A DNA stretch of 10,774 nt, from positions 1 through 10,774 of the forward strand of contig JABSPC010000155.1 in NCBI GenBank assembly GCA_013215515.1, read 5' to 3'. This stretch comes from Crocinitomicaceae bacterium. Lineage in GTDB: Bacteria; Bacteroidota; Bacteroidia; Flavobacteriales_D; Crocinitomicaceae. The notes beneath the pieces were generated by a model. It worked only from the letters and a program-made list of their open reading frames with translations, was not told where the DNA came from and ran no database searches. Position 1 is the stretch's first letter. The number at the start of each line of letters is the position of its first letter. Position numbers and translations under genes: made by a program. Below, piece by piece: positions 1 through 7,776 of this stretch.

Positions 1-1143
1 CATCCAGATATATCAAGAAGAGAACTGATGCAGGTATTCGATGACTCCCTTCTTCTTTTGGTAGATGATTGGAAACAGGAAAAAGAACCTTTTACGGTTG
101 AAGCATTTGAGGACTTCTTTATCTCCTATTACTATAAGGACTCTTGGACTATTGATTCACTGGAGCAAAAACGTGATTCAATCATCGAGGCATTTAATAT
201 GGACCTCGTAAACAATGAAAGTCTCGTTCCGGTCTTGCTCATCGACACAAAAACGAACGAAATTACGGGAACCAATATTCCAGAATTGAAAAGAGATCCT
301 TCGAAATTAGAGGAGATTTTAGCAACAATGCCCAATGCCAGCAAGCCTATTATTATTGATTTCCAAAATGGACAAACGAGTAAGTTGTATTACGGCGAAA
401 GTCCTGAACTAAAACAGCTTCAGTACTTTCCTTACATCCAATTTATGGTGATTGGCCTCTTTGCGTTGATTAGTTACGTCATATTCAGCACATTTAGAAA
501 AGCCGAACAGAATCAAGTATGGGCTGGAATGGCAAAAGAAACTGCTCATCAACTAGGAACGCCATTGTCATCATTAATGGCTTGGGTGCAATTACTAGAA
601 TCTCAAGGAGCCGACCCGATGGTCACAACCGAAATGCAAAAAGATGTAGATCGACTAGAAAAAGTAACGGATCGATTCTCAAAAATTGGTTCTGGAGCTA
701 AATTGGATGATCAAGATGTTGGTCTTACCGTTCGAAATGTAATGTCGTATTTAGCCCCTAGAATATCGGCTAAAGTTGATGTTACAATTGAAGCTGAGGG
801 TGATTTTAGAGCAAAGCACAATGCACCATTAATTGAATGGGTTGTAGAGAACATCAGTAAAAATGCAATCGACGCAATGCAAGCTGAAGGGTCTCTTTTG
901 GTTAGTGTTCATACCTCAACCGGCTGGGTTCACATTGACATTCAAGACAACGGAAAAGGAATTCCACAAAAGCAATTAACGACAATTTTTGAACCTGGTT
1001 TCTCAACCAAAAAACGTGGATGGGGACTTGGCTTATCTTTGGTGAAACGAATCGTTAAAGAATACCACAAAGGCCGTGTATTCGTTCTAGAATCTCAGAT
1101 TGACGTTGGTACAACGTTTAGGATTAGTTTACCGGTTAAATAG
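1..1143 (+). CDS. Sensor histidine kinase, membrane-bound (5' end outside window)
   Basis: The frame is open back to base 1, so the ATG at 28 is probably internal and the real start, with a first membrane helix, lies to the left. Numbering from the first visible codon, residues about 30-135 look like an extracytoplasmic sensor region, about 140-165 are a transmembrane helix (around FMVIGLFALISYVIF), and the rest is the kinase. The H-box is AKETAHQLGTPLSSL with phosphoacceptor His183 (codon 547-549). The N-box is ENISKNAIDAM (283-293), G1 is DNGKGI (316-321), the F-box is FEPGFSTK (330-337) and G2 is GWGLGLSL (340-347). All ATP-binding and phosphotransfer motifs are present, so it should be active. 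I see no HAMP, PAS or receiver domain. By family knowledge it autophosphorylates and passes phosphate to a response regulator; none is encoded here, so signal and target are unknown. It converges on the next gene. Confidence 0.9.
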   Translation, partial: HPDISRRELMQVFDDSLLLLVDDWKQEKEPFTVEAFEDFFISYYYKDSWTIDSLEQKRDSIIEAFNMDLVNNESLVPVLLIDTKTNEITGTNIPELKRDPSKLEEILATMPNASKPIIIDFQNGQTSKLYYGESPELKQLQYFPYIQFMVIGLFALISYVIFSTFRKAEQNQVWAGMAKETAHQLGTPLSSLMAWVQLLESQGADPMVTTEMQKDVDRLEKVTDRFSKIGSGAKLDDQDVGLTVRNVMSYLAPRISAKVDVTIEAEGDFRAKHNAPLIEWVVENISKNAIDAMQAEGSLLVSVHTSTGWVHIDIQDNGKGIPQKQLTTIFEPGFSTKKRGWGLGLSLVKRIVKEYHKGRVFVLESQIDVGTTFRISLPVK

Positions 1144-1293
1144 ATTTTAGATTGATGGATATTAGATCGCCCTTCGGGCTTTTAGATTTGACTTAGTTTC
1201 AATGAAGCCTGTAACGTCTAATATCCAAAAGTGAGGAACGAACGATCTAACATCTAAAAGGCGTTAACCGATCTAAAAGCAAAGCGGTCTAAG
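1144..1293. repeat. TTAGA-type intergenic repeat cluster A
   Basis: This convergent junction carries eight copies of the pentamer TTAGA or its complement. TTAGA starts at 1147, 1162 and 1182; TCTAA starts at 1217, 1246, 1253, 1272 and 1288. The left part therefore points one way and the right part the other. TGGATATTAGA (1156-1166) is exactly complementary to TCTAATATCCA (1217-1227), an 11-base inverted repeat around a 50-base loop. Bases 1227-1250 match 10653-10676 perfectly in inverted orientation, and 1157-1169 match 10648-10660 directly. The stop codon of the minus-strand gene (1289-1291) lies in the last word. The function is not known; a dispersed intergenic repeat or a two-way transcription end is the likeliest reading. 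Confidence 0.7.
1169..1184 (+). terminator. Possible weak intrinsic terminator of the kinase gene
   Basis: GCCC-TTC-GGGC can form a 4-bp GC stem and is followed at once by TTTTA, 26 bases after the kinase stop codon. The stem is short for a terminator, and the motif is also one of the words of repeat cluster A, so this is tentative. Confidence 0.35.
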
Positions 1294-4200
1294 TTCCATT
1301 CAAATCAACCTGTCGCATAGCAACAAACGACTTAATAACGACCTCACCAACACCTGGAACTTCAACATGAATCAAGTAAACCCCAGAAGCTACAGCAATA
1401 CCTTTATGGTTCGCTAATAACCAATCTTGATACGTGTCCGGACTGTCCTTCTTAAACGTCTTGATCAATTTACCATTTACCGAGTAAATCTTGATTGTAC
1501 AACGCTCAGGTAAGTTTGTGATCTTAACCCTTGAATCAATTCTATTTCGTTCGTATTCTGAATAAGCTCTATAAGGATTAGGAACAACATTAATCATCTT
1601 CAAGGCCTCTGCCAATTGACGATCCAATCCTTTGTCTGTTGAAATTTCTTCCATGCTCCAAGAATACTTTGGGCTCCCGCCATTTTCATTGGTTGCAACG
1701 AAATTCTTGTATTCCTTATTCACTCTAAGTTTAATCGTCACATCATTCGACAAGTGCTCTTGACCTGGCGTTCTAGTTGAATATCCAACCCATGAAATAC
1801 TTCCGTAAGTATATCTTTTCTGAGTCGTGTTGTTCGCCTCAATATCTAGCATTCGCTGATACAAATGATTGCTCGCATTCACTTCCGCAACATTCGGATC
1901 ATACGATGGGAAATCGTACCCCACTATGTAACCGTTTGTTGTTTTGTTATTGTAACTGTAGACATAATACGGCTGAACTCCACCCATAACTGGTGTACCT
2001 AAGGCATCAATTAATTTGTCTGAAGGGTTCCAAATCATATCAGCACCGTTGTCAGAAACAAGGAATGAATTTTCACCGAAGGCCATGTATAATCTAGCCC
2101 CTGATTCAAGGTCAATCGCATACCCAGGGAACCAACCCATTCCAGTACTCGTACTTTCTTCGTTTCCAAATTTATCAACTGATTGACTTTTTCTCATTTG
2201 ACCAGGTTCCGCACCTCCAACATTTAAACTTGGCTCTCTACCCAATTCAATTACTGGACATCGTGTCCATAGAGATTTATCCGAAGTAATAACGATGTCT
2301 ACACTAGGCAAGAAACTCAAAGAAGCAGCAGTCTTGGCTGACGTTGGAGTAGGATAATTATAATAAGCCATCGGCATATAACTTGCCTCGTACCCAACTA
2401 CATGATGCGGGGCAATTCCTCCGCCTAATATTTTTGAAAATTCTTTGTTTGGATCTGCAAAATTAGCTGGTGCACCCCAATCTTTGTAATTACACGGATC
2501 CAAATAACCTCTGTAAAATGCACTCGCAGGATCTAAGCAATCCGTAATTGGCCCGCCAAAGGGGTCCGTTGTATACGTCCCTGATCGAATCCAATTTGTC
2601 GGATAGAAAGCATCATTGTCTTGAATTAAAGACATCCATTGTCTTGAACTATCGGCATAGGATATTTCTGAGCTGACCATCGATGTATAAAAAGTAGACA
2701 CTCCTCCTGTAGCTGGGGAGGTATATACTTTCTGATAAATTTGAACTGAAATTCCCCATTCAGGAATGACCTGTTCGTTACTCGTTTGTATTGTTCTTTC
2801 CGAGAATATTGACTCTAATAAAATTCCATTCTCCTCATCATAGCGATTAATAACCCAACTTGCCGTGTCTGCCCCATTTCTTGGAGAAACTAAATAATCC
2901 ACAAATTCACATTCAAAATAACCGTCAGCTACATTTAATGGATCAACCACTTTAATATTAATTGGCCCGTGACCACGTTCGTATTCAGGAGTATTCATAT
3001 ATCCATTTTGGAGGATATAATCTTTAGATGCTTGTGTCAATTCAAGAGCACGGTTTCCGTTACCATATCCATCCAATCTTCTAATAATTGGGCTTGAACC
3101 GTATTCGATATTCTGACTTGTTCCATCAGCTTCTGGAGTCGGGTTGGGCGGAATTGCTTCAATAGGTTTTACTTCACCAATTGCTGCTTTTCTACTTGGC
3201 AGGAATGGTTTTTTCTGTCCATCTAGTGCAGTTGGATCTGTTGGATCATATTCCTTATAATTGTTATAAGCGTATGCCACGGCGATATAATGATAACGTT
3301 TGAAGTTAACCAATGTTTTATCTCCTTGGGCAAATTCATCTTCCGTAACGCTAAAACTATGACGAATTCCATTGTCGTCTCCATCAACCATCTCTTCAGC
3401 TATACCAGCCCCAAGATTTTGATCAAATTCAAAATTAATTAAGCGATCAACGCCATCTTCAATATCACATTGAGCCACCAATCGTGCTTTGGATGCATCG
3501 CTTATATCTGAAAGGGATACCTCATCATCTTTCAATTGATAAATCAGATACCCTTGAAATCTATAATTTTTATCTGCCGTTGAATCTTCAGAAACGATAA
3601 ACGGATCAAATTCAATATAGTTTTCACCATAGTTATTTGAAGAAGGAGCATTACTAATCGTTAAGATCAATTCATTTTCCAATTCCTGAATTTCTAAAAT
3701 TGGAGCATGAGGTGCTTCTAAAACTTTGAAACAATTTTCAAACAAGGCTTGTGCTTTATCATCCGCTCTTTTCAATATTTCCACAGATGCAAATGGATCT
3801 CCAGCGGTAGCTCTCGCCCAAACAACACCGACTGTAATATTGTTAATAGCACCCGGCTTTAATACAAAAGGACCTGCCGATTGCGCAAAACGTCTATCAT
3901 TTGGTGGATTATTTGAAGTTTGCTCTGTCCAAGGCGCTTGGGGGTTCCCTCCAGTTCCCCATCCAAGTGGATCGGTATCACCTGGAAACATGAAATCACA
4001 CGGCACTGTCGGGTCCGCTGCTGGGTCAGAAATATGCCCAGTCCCTCCATAATAAAAGGGCGTCCCATCTTTCCAAAAACCTTGTAAATAGCTGTAATAA
4101 TCTGCAGCAGTTGTTGGATCCGTTTGGGCTGGATTTGCTCCTAAAGTAGTGTTACTATAATATAAGAATTGTCTCATTCCAAAGCGCTCATTGTCAATAA

Positions 4201-5353
4201 TTGAATCGCCATATCCAATTCCATTCAATGCTTCACCTGGTCCAGTTCCGTATGCATTATCAATTCCATCATCATCTTGATAAGGTCCTTCAAAGAAATC
4301 AACTCCAACCGCTGGAGGATTGTTTCCATATCCCAACCATCCTGCATTGTCGCCATCGTAGTTGTCGCCATTGTAGTAATATGCCAACCCACGATCCACA
4401 TCACAACCTACATAATCATCCAATGGATCACCCAAGGCACCATCAGTGAAATACCCAAAGTAGGTATCGTATAACGTTTGTGTTCCTCTATTGATCAATT
4501 CATAATTGTAAAACGTCATGTTATTGATCTCATCATTTGATGAAAAAGCAAAGGCTTGAGATCTAATCTCCATCCCTATTGGATCAGCTCCAGTTTCGGT
4601 ATGAATATTTCCTTTATCGTTCATTACCCACCAGAAGTTGATATCTCCATAAAGTGATACTCTTCTATCCGTTCCACATTCTTTCGATTTGGCAATATCA
4701 TGCCATGGGTAATCTCCTTGATTGTAATCGTATTCACCGTCCTCATCTCTATCGTAGAAAGGAGCCAAATAGTAATCCTGCCCTTGGCTAATATCTCCGT
4801 GCGCAGGCCATTCCTTAATGATTAATGGGATTTCATAATCGGGAAATAAATCAGATTGAGTAGATGTTCCATTTAACGCATCCTGCTCACCGGCACTAAA
4901 CCACGCATCAAATATTCGAATATCATCTTGTGTTGTTACGTAGTGTCTATCGTATTTTTCACAATTTTCCCAAGTTGTTTCCGCTGGCCCTTGCGATAAA
5001 GGTCCCGTCCAGTAATCTTGCCCGTTTCTATAACGCAATGCTGCTAATTTCAATTGACCATTAACGTCTGTACCTCCAAGCCATAAAGCCGAAGTAAACA
5101 AGGCCATTATTCCAGAATTTTTAGGCACCTCGTACTGCGCTAAATTTTGCCCAGGAACTTGCCATAAATTCCCAGCTGTGTGGATCATAGCACGTACATT
5201 GTTCAACTCCATCATGGTTGTAGTCGTTGGCGGGGTACAATTTGCCGCTTTAGCCACATCCATCCCTGTGGGATTGTATTGCTTTCCAGCATATGGTTGA
5301 GAGAATCCCAAAAAAGAAAATGATACGAAAAGTACTAGCAGGAATGTTTTCAT
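1289..5353 (-). CDS. Giant exported protein with T9SS-like C-terminal domain, function unknown
   Basis: I take the ATG at 5353-5351, giving 1354 residues; the frame can be opened seven codons earlier with TTG (5374), but that codon overlaps a promoter-like box. Residues 1-19 form a signal peptide (MKTFLLVLFVSFSFLGFSQ). The N-terminal part has the pattern NNVRAMIHTAGNLW...YEVPKNSG...ALWLGGTDVNGQL...GQDYWTGPL, which I recall from a family of very large Bacteroidota secreted proteins without known function. Asp-rich stretches such as YDRDEDGEYDYNQGD (200-214) and QDDDGIDN (about 359-366) could bind calcium. Residues about 1253-1354 form a FlgD/Por-like beta domain (VPNPYRAYSEYE, VKITNLPERCTIKIYS, VASGVYLIHVEVPG) of the kind that directs proteins through type IX secretion to the cell surface. 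No catalytic motif is evident. It lies 90 bases downstream of the M28 peptidase on the same strand but probably has its own promoter. Secretion route is inferred; function is unknown. Confidence 0.85.
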   Translation of the reverse strand: MKTFLLVLFVSFSFLGFSQPYAGKQYNPTGMDVAKAANCTPPTTTTMMELNNVRAMIHTAGNLWQVPGQNLAQYEVPKNSGIMALFTSALWLGGTDVNGQLKLAALRYRNGQDYWTGPLSQGPAETTWENCEKYDRHYVTTQDDIRIFDAWFSAGEQDALNGTSTQSDLFPDYEIPLIIKEWPAHGDISQGQDYYLAPFYDRDEDGEYDYNQGDYPWHDIAKSKECGTDRRVSLYGDINFWWVMNDKGNIHTETGADPIGMEIRSQAFAFSSNDEINNMTFYNYELINRGTQTLYDTYFGYFTDGALGDPLDDYVGCDVDRGLAYYYNGDNYDGDNAGWLGYGNNPPAVGVDFFEGPYQDDDGIDNAYGTGPGEALNGIGYGDSIIDNERFGMRQFLYYSNTTLGANPAQTDPTTAADYYSYLQGFWKDGTPFYYGGTGHISDPAADPTVPCDFMFPGDTDPLGWGTGGNPQAPWTEQTSNNPPNDRRFAQSAGPFVLKPGAINNITVGVVWARATAGDPFASVEILKRADDKAQALFENCFKVLEAPHAPILEIQELENELILTISNAPSSNNYGENYIEFDPFIVSEDSTADKNYRFQGYLIYQLKDDEVSLSDISDASKARLVAQCDIEDGVDRLINFEFDQNLGAGIAEEMVDGDDNGIRHSFSVTEDEFAQGDKTLVNFKRYHYIAVAYAYNNYKEYDPTDPTALDGQKKPFLPSRKAAIGEVKPIEAIPPNPTPEADGTSQNIEYGSSPIIRRLDGYGNGNRALELTQASKDYILQNGYMNTPEYERGHGPINIKVVDPLNVADGYFECEFVDYLVSPRNGADTASWVINRYDEENGILLESIFSERTIQTSNEQVIPEWGISVQIYQKVYTSPATGGVSTFYTSMVSSEISYADSSRQWMSLIQDNDAFYPTNWIRSGTYTTDPFGGPITDCLDPASAFYRGYLDPCNYKDWGAPANFADPNKEFSKILGGGIAPHHVVGYEASYMPMAYYNYPTPTSAKTAASLSFLPSVDIVITSDKSLWTRCPVIELGREPSLNVGGAEPGQMRKSQSVDKFGNEESTSTGMGWFPGYAIDLESGARLYMAFGENSFLVSDNGADMIWNPSDKLIDALGTPVMGGVQPYYVYSYNNKTTNGYIVGYDFPSYDPNVAEVNASNHLYQRMLDIEANNTTQKRYTYGSISWVGYSTRTPGQEHLSNDVTIKLRVNKEYKNFVATNENGGSPKYSWSMEEISTDKGLDRQLAEALKMINVVPNPYRAYSEYERNRIDSRVKITNLPERCTIKIYSVNGKLIKTFKKDSPDTYQDWLLANHKGIAVASGVYLIHVEVPGVGEVVIKSFVAMRQVDLNGT

Positions 5354-5371
5354 AATGCAGATGTTATATTT

Positions 5372-5379
5372 CAAAAGTA
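5372..5379 (-). promoter_or_regulatory. Bacteroidota-type -7 box before the giant secreted protein gene
   Basis: On the minus strand this reads TACTTTTG, a perfect fit to the Bacteroidota sigma consensus TAnnTTTG, ending 18 bases before the ATG at 5353. No convincing TTG -33 box lies 17-23 bases upstream. It overlaps the alternative TTG start at 5374, which supports the downstream ATG as the real start. Confidence 0.4.
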
Positions 5380-5443
5380 CGGAAATTTAACAATATGTAA
5401 ATTAGTAGGAACGCCCATTTCTAGGCAGTTATACACGTCTATC

Positions 5444-6709
5444 TTATTTGAGTTGCTTTACAAACTCAATCAATAAGGTTGTGATATCCTCGTATTCTTT
5501 AAAACTCAGATTGTCGTAAATGTCAAATACGTCGTGGTAATTTTTATTCGGACCCATCGTATAAATAAAGAAAGCTGGAACACCTTCAACCGTAAACCAA
5601 TAATGATCGGAATTCGCCGCGGGACCTCGCTTCTTCACAACTTTTAGAAGTGATTTCTCTTTATTAATCTTCTGAAGTAACGCAAATTCCTTTTCAAAAA
5701 GAGTTGCATTTACAGCCGTCACCCCGTCTTCACCCGATCCCATAATGTCAAGGTTGACAAGGAACTTGATTTTCTTTAGTTTCAAAACAGGGTTCTCTAT
5801 GAAATATTTTGATCCTAGCAATCCAGCTTCTTCTCCTGCAAATGCAATAAACATCACATTATACTCAGAGGGATTTTCCTTGAAATACTTTGCCATCGTC
5901 AACAACATTGCTGTACCGCTAGCATTGTCATTCGCACCGGGAAAGTAAGTGTCATCACCCATTCGACCGAGATGATCATAATGAGCAGTGAAAACAACAG
6001 TTTTAGCACATTTCTTCCTTGCAGGAAGATAGGCCATTATATTTTGAGTATGATAATTCTTCAATAATTTGGCATCGATATCAATGTCCAGTGCTCCATC
6101 ATTGTAAATTGTATCGCGAATTTGAATTAGTGGATGGGCAAACTGCTCTGACCCAACGGACCATGTAAATTTCGCATCCGTTACTTCAATAACTGGGAAA
6201 AATTGAACTAGAGCCTGAGAAATCCCAGCTAGCTCTTTAAGTGTATCCTTGCTTAGTCCTTCTAAGTGAATCGCCATAGCATTGAAATTGCTTCGACCGT
6301 CTGTTAATTCTTCAATGATAGCTCCTATTTTATCTCTATCCATCAAATCATGAACACGCACTTGCTTAGGAATAAGCAGTTTCGTTCCTCCTCCGGAAGA
6401 AGGGTCTACAATGTAATGAACACCAGTTTCCAGAACTTTGTTGTCCTGTTTAACCTTCATTACACCCGGAAAAGAATTAACGGATTTTATATCAAAATAC
6501 TGCAAGAACCGTCCATCATAGCCACCAATACCAAGCTTTTTGAACTCTTTTACAATATAATCGGCAGCAAGGGAGTCGCCCTTTTTATAATAACCGCGTC
6601 CATGAAACTCAGGAGAACATAATTGTTTTGTAATTCTTCTTACTTCTTCAATTTGACCAAACGAATTGAAGCCAATAAATACAACGGCAACGACGAGTAA
6701 ATTACGCAT
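5444..6709 (-). CDS. Exported M28-family zinc peptidase (aminopeptidase)
   Basis: The protein has 421 residues and a Sec signal peptide at about 1-19 (MRNLLVVAVVFIGFNSFGQ) without a lipobox cysteine, so it should be periplasmic or secreted. Residues 25-60 carry the usual M28 lead-in (LCSPEFHGRG, then AADYIVKEFKKLG). Residues about 80-210 form an inserted region where many M28 enzymes have a PA-like domain. The catalytic core contains AHYDHLG (242-248), GANDNASG (258-265), AFAGEEAGLLGS (289-300), NLDIMG (319-324) and YHDVFD (391-396). By family comparison the two-zinc ligands are His243, Asp261, Glu294, Asp321 and His392, with catalytic Asp245 and Glu293; all are present. It should remove N-terminal residues from peptides; its substrate preference cannot be read here. 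Its ATG overlaps the stop of the upstream gene by 8 bases (ATGCGTAA), so the two are probably co-translated. Confidence 0.92.
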   Translation of the reverse strand: MRNLLVVAVVFIGFNSFGQIEEVRRITKQLCSPEFHGRGYYKKGDSLAADYIVKEFKKLGIGGYDGRFLQYFDIKSVNSFPGVMKVKQDNKVLETGVHYIVDPSSGGGTKLLIPKQVRVHDLMDRDKIGAIIEELTDGRSNFNAMAIHLEGLSKDTLKELAGISQALVQFFPVIEVTDAKFTWSVGSEQFAHPLIQIRDTIYNDGALDIDIDAKLLKNYHTQNIMAYLPARKKCAKTVVFTAHYDHLGRMGDDTYFPGANDNASGTAMLLTMAKYFKENPSEYNVMFIAFAGEEAGLLGSKYFIENPVLKLKKIKFLVNLDIMGSGEDGVTAVNATLFEKEFALLQKINKEKSLLKVVKKRGPAANSDHYWFTVEGVPAFFIYTMGPNKNYHDVFDIYDNLSFKEYEDITTLLIEFVKQLK

Positions 6710-7595
6710 ACCTTCTGTTCAAGTATGACATGAATTCGATAACTATTTCTTCCTCTGGATCCCAATCGTGCTCAGACGCTAAACTTGCAGCTTTTAAATT
6801 CGCTTCCTCCAATGAAGACCTAGAATCTAATGCTTTAATCGCATCAGAAAACATCTCACTCGATCCATCGAACAAGTCATTAATGTATCTCAATCGTTCG
6901 TTCAATCCGAATGCTCCGATAAGGGAGTCAAGCTTACTAGATGTAAAACGAGAAGCAACAGAATTGTCTTCAAGTTTTAATTTATTCAAAAAGGATTGGG
7001 CTGCTGATGATGTTCCGTTAGCTATCGGATCCGTTTTTTCTTCAACCGGTTCAGGTTTGAGTTGGTCATCTGCAGATTCCTCATCAGTTGCATTCGCAAC
7101 TTCTGGTTCGGGCTCAACAATTGGCTCGGGTAATACAGGCTCTGGTTCTGGTGTTTTTTCAACAACGGGTTCAGGTGTAGGCTCAGGAGTTGGATCACTT
7201 TTAGGTTCCTCTTCAGGGGCTGACGCCTCTTCCTCAGGCTCGTCATCAAATATTGAGAAATCAATTGTTGGCTCTTCTTGAGGTTGGTCAACTGTCGATT
7301 CCCCATCAGATGCATTCGCATCGTTCTCATCAATTTCTTCAATGATTACCTCAACTTCTACTCCTCCGTTTTCATCAATAAAAGCTCCGTCATCTTCCTC
7401 ATCAGCCTCATCAGCCTCAGGCATTACCTGATTCTTAAATGCGTTATACCTAAGAATTATACTTCTTTCGTGCAACTCACGCGTAATCATTTCCATCTCA
7501 GAAAGCTCTTCAACGGTTAAGTTTCCACTCTCAAGTTGAGCTACCAATGCGCTTAATCTTTCTATTCTTGAACTATACCCTTCCAATTTTTTCAT
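6702..7595 (-). CDS. Acidic, proline-rich conserved hypothetical protein
   Basis: I use the ATG at 7595-7593 (MKKLEGYSSRIERL..., 297 residues); a TTG four codons earlier is the only longer start. No signal peptide or membrane helix is seen, so it should be cytoplasmic. Residues 1-57 look like charged helices, possibly a coiled coil (RIERLSALVAQLESG, then ITRELHERSIILRYNAFK). Residues about 58-190 are an acidic, low-complexity linker with PEP/PEPxP repeats and an imperfect 17-residue duplication (93-109 and 167-183). Residues about 222-297 form a compact predicted-helical domain (LIGAFGLNERLRYINDLF, DAIKALDSRSSLEEA, EHDWDPEEE, FMSYLNRRY). I recall a similar C-terminal pattern in uncharacterised Bacteroidota proteins but know no name or function. 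It is the first gene of the minus-strand group and is translationally coupled to the M28 peptidase. A scaffold or interaction role would be a guess. Confidence 0.8.
   Translation of the reverse strand: MKKLEGYSSRIERLSALVAQLESGNLTVEELSEMEMITRELHERSIILRYNAFKNQVMPEADEADEEDDGAFIDENGGVEVEVIIEEIDENDANASDGESTVDQPQEEPTIDFSIFDDEPEEEASAPEEEPKSDPTPEPTPEPVVEKTPEPEPVLPEPIVEPEPEVANATDEESADDQLKPEPVEEKTDPIANGTSSAAQSFLNKLKLEDNSVASRFTSSKLDSLIGAFGLNERLRYINDLFDGSSEMFSDAIKALDSRSSLEEANLKAASLASEHDWDPEEEIVIEFMSYLNRRYA
7047..7319 (-). repeat. Repetitive coding tract: duplicated 17-residue unit flanking Pro-Glu repeats
   Basis: Within the hypothetical gene, 7269-7319 encodes ANASDGESTVDQPQEEP and 7047-7097 encodes ANATDEESADDQLKPEP, with shared A-N-A-[ST]-D-x-E-S-x-x-D-Q and a final EP. 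Between them, 7098-7193 encodes a run of PEP, EPxP and EPEPE units. The tract appears to have grown by duplication and may vary in length between strains. Confidence 0.65.
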
Positions 7596-7684
7596 TTGTG
7601 AATTCAAATTCGACTCTTCAACATTTTAACTAAGTTGCTAACGAAGTACAATAACTGTGCAACATAATAGCGACATTTAGTACT

Positions 7685-7692
7685 CAAATTTA
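7685..7692 (-). promoter_or_regulatory. Candidate -7 box for the hypothetical/M28 gene pair
   Basis: On the minus strand the sequence is TAAATTTG, a full match to TAnnTTTG, in the divergent intergenic region. It would give a leader of about 85 bases before the ATG at 7595. No clear TTG -33 element is found 17-23 bases upstream, and an AT-rich region can yield such a box by chance. Confidence 0.35.
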
Positions 7693-7717
7693 GCGAAGAA
7701 AAAAGGGAGAACCGCCA

Positions 7718-7747
7718 TTGACTCGGAATTTTCTCTTCGATTGTTTG
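7718..7747 (+). promoter_or_regulatory. Candidate promoter of tdk-murF/alr
   Basis: TTG (7718-7720), 19 bases, then ATTGTTTG (7740-7747), which keeps the TTTG half of the Bacteroidota -7 box but not the leading TA. The spacing is within the 17-23 typical for this class. The tdk ATG follows 29 bases later. This is tentative because of the imperfect -7 box. Confidence 0.35.
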
Positions 7748-7776
7748 TTGATAACCCTAAATAAGACGATTACATA

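Noticed and set aside
4201..4449. Plus-strand His-rich frame of 82 codons
   Set aside because: Antisense shadow of the Asp/Gly/Tyr-rich part of the giant secreted protein; the histidines come from complementary ATC/ATT-rich codons.
6730..7281. Plus-strand frame of 183 codons, Ser/Gly-rich
   Set aside because: It is the antisense of the Glu/Pro-rich linker gene; its composition follows from reading GAA/CCN codons backwards, and it has no domain or promoter.
7022..7342. Minus-strand 106-codon frame inside the hypothetical gene
   Set aside because: Frame-shifted reading of the repetitive linker; Leu/Lys-rich low-complexity product with no start signal.
7634..7663. GTTGC/GCAAC inverted repeat in the divergent intergenic region as an operator
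   Set aside because: Only five bases with a 20-base loop; expected by chance in a region of this size.
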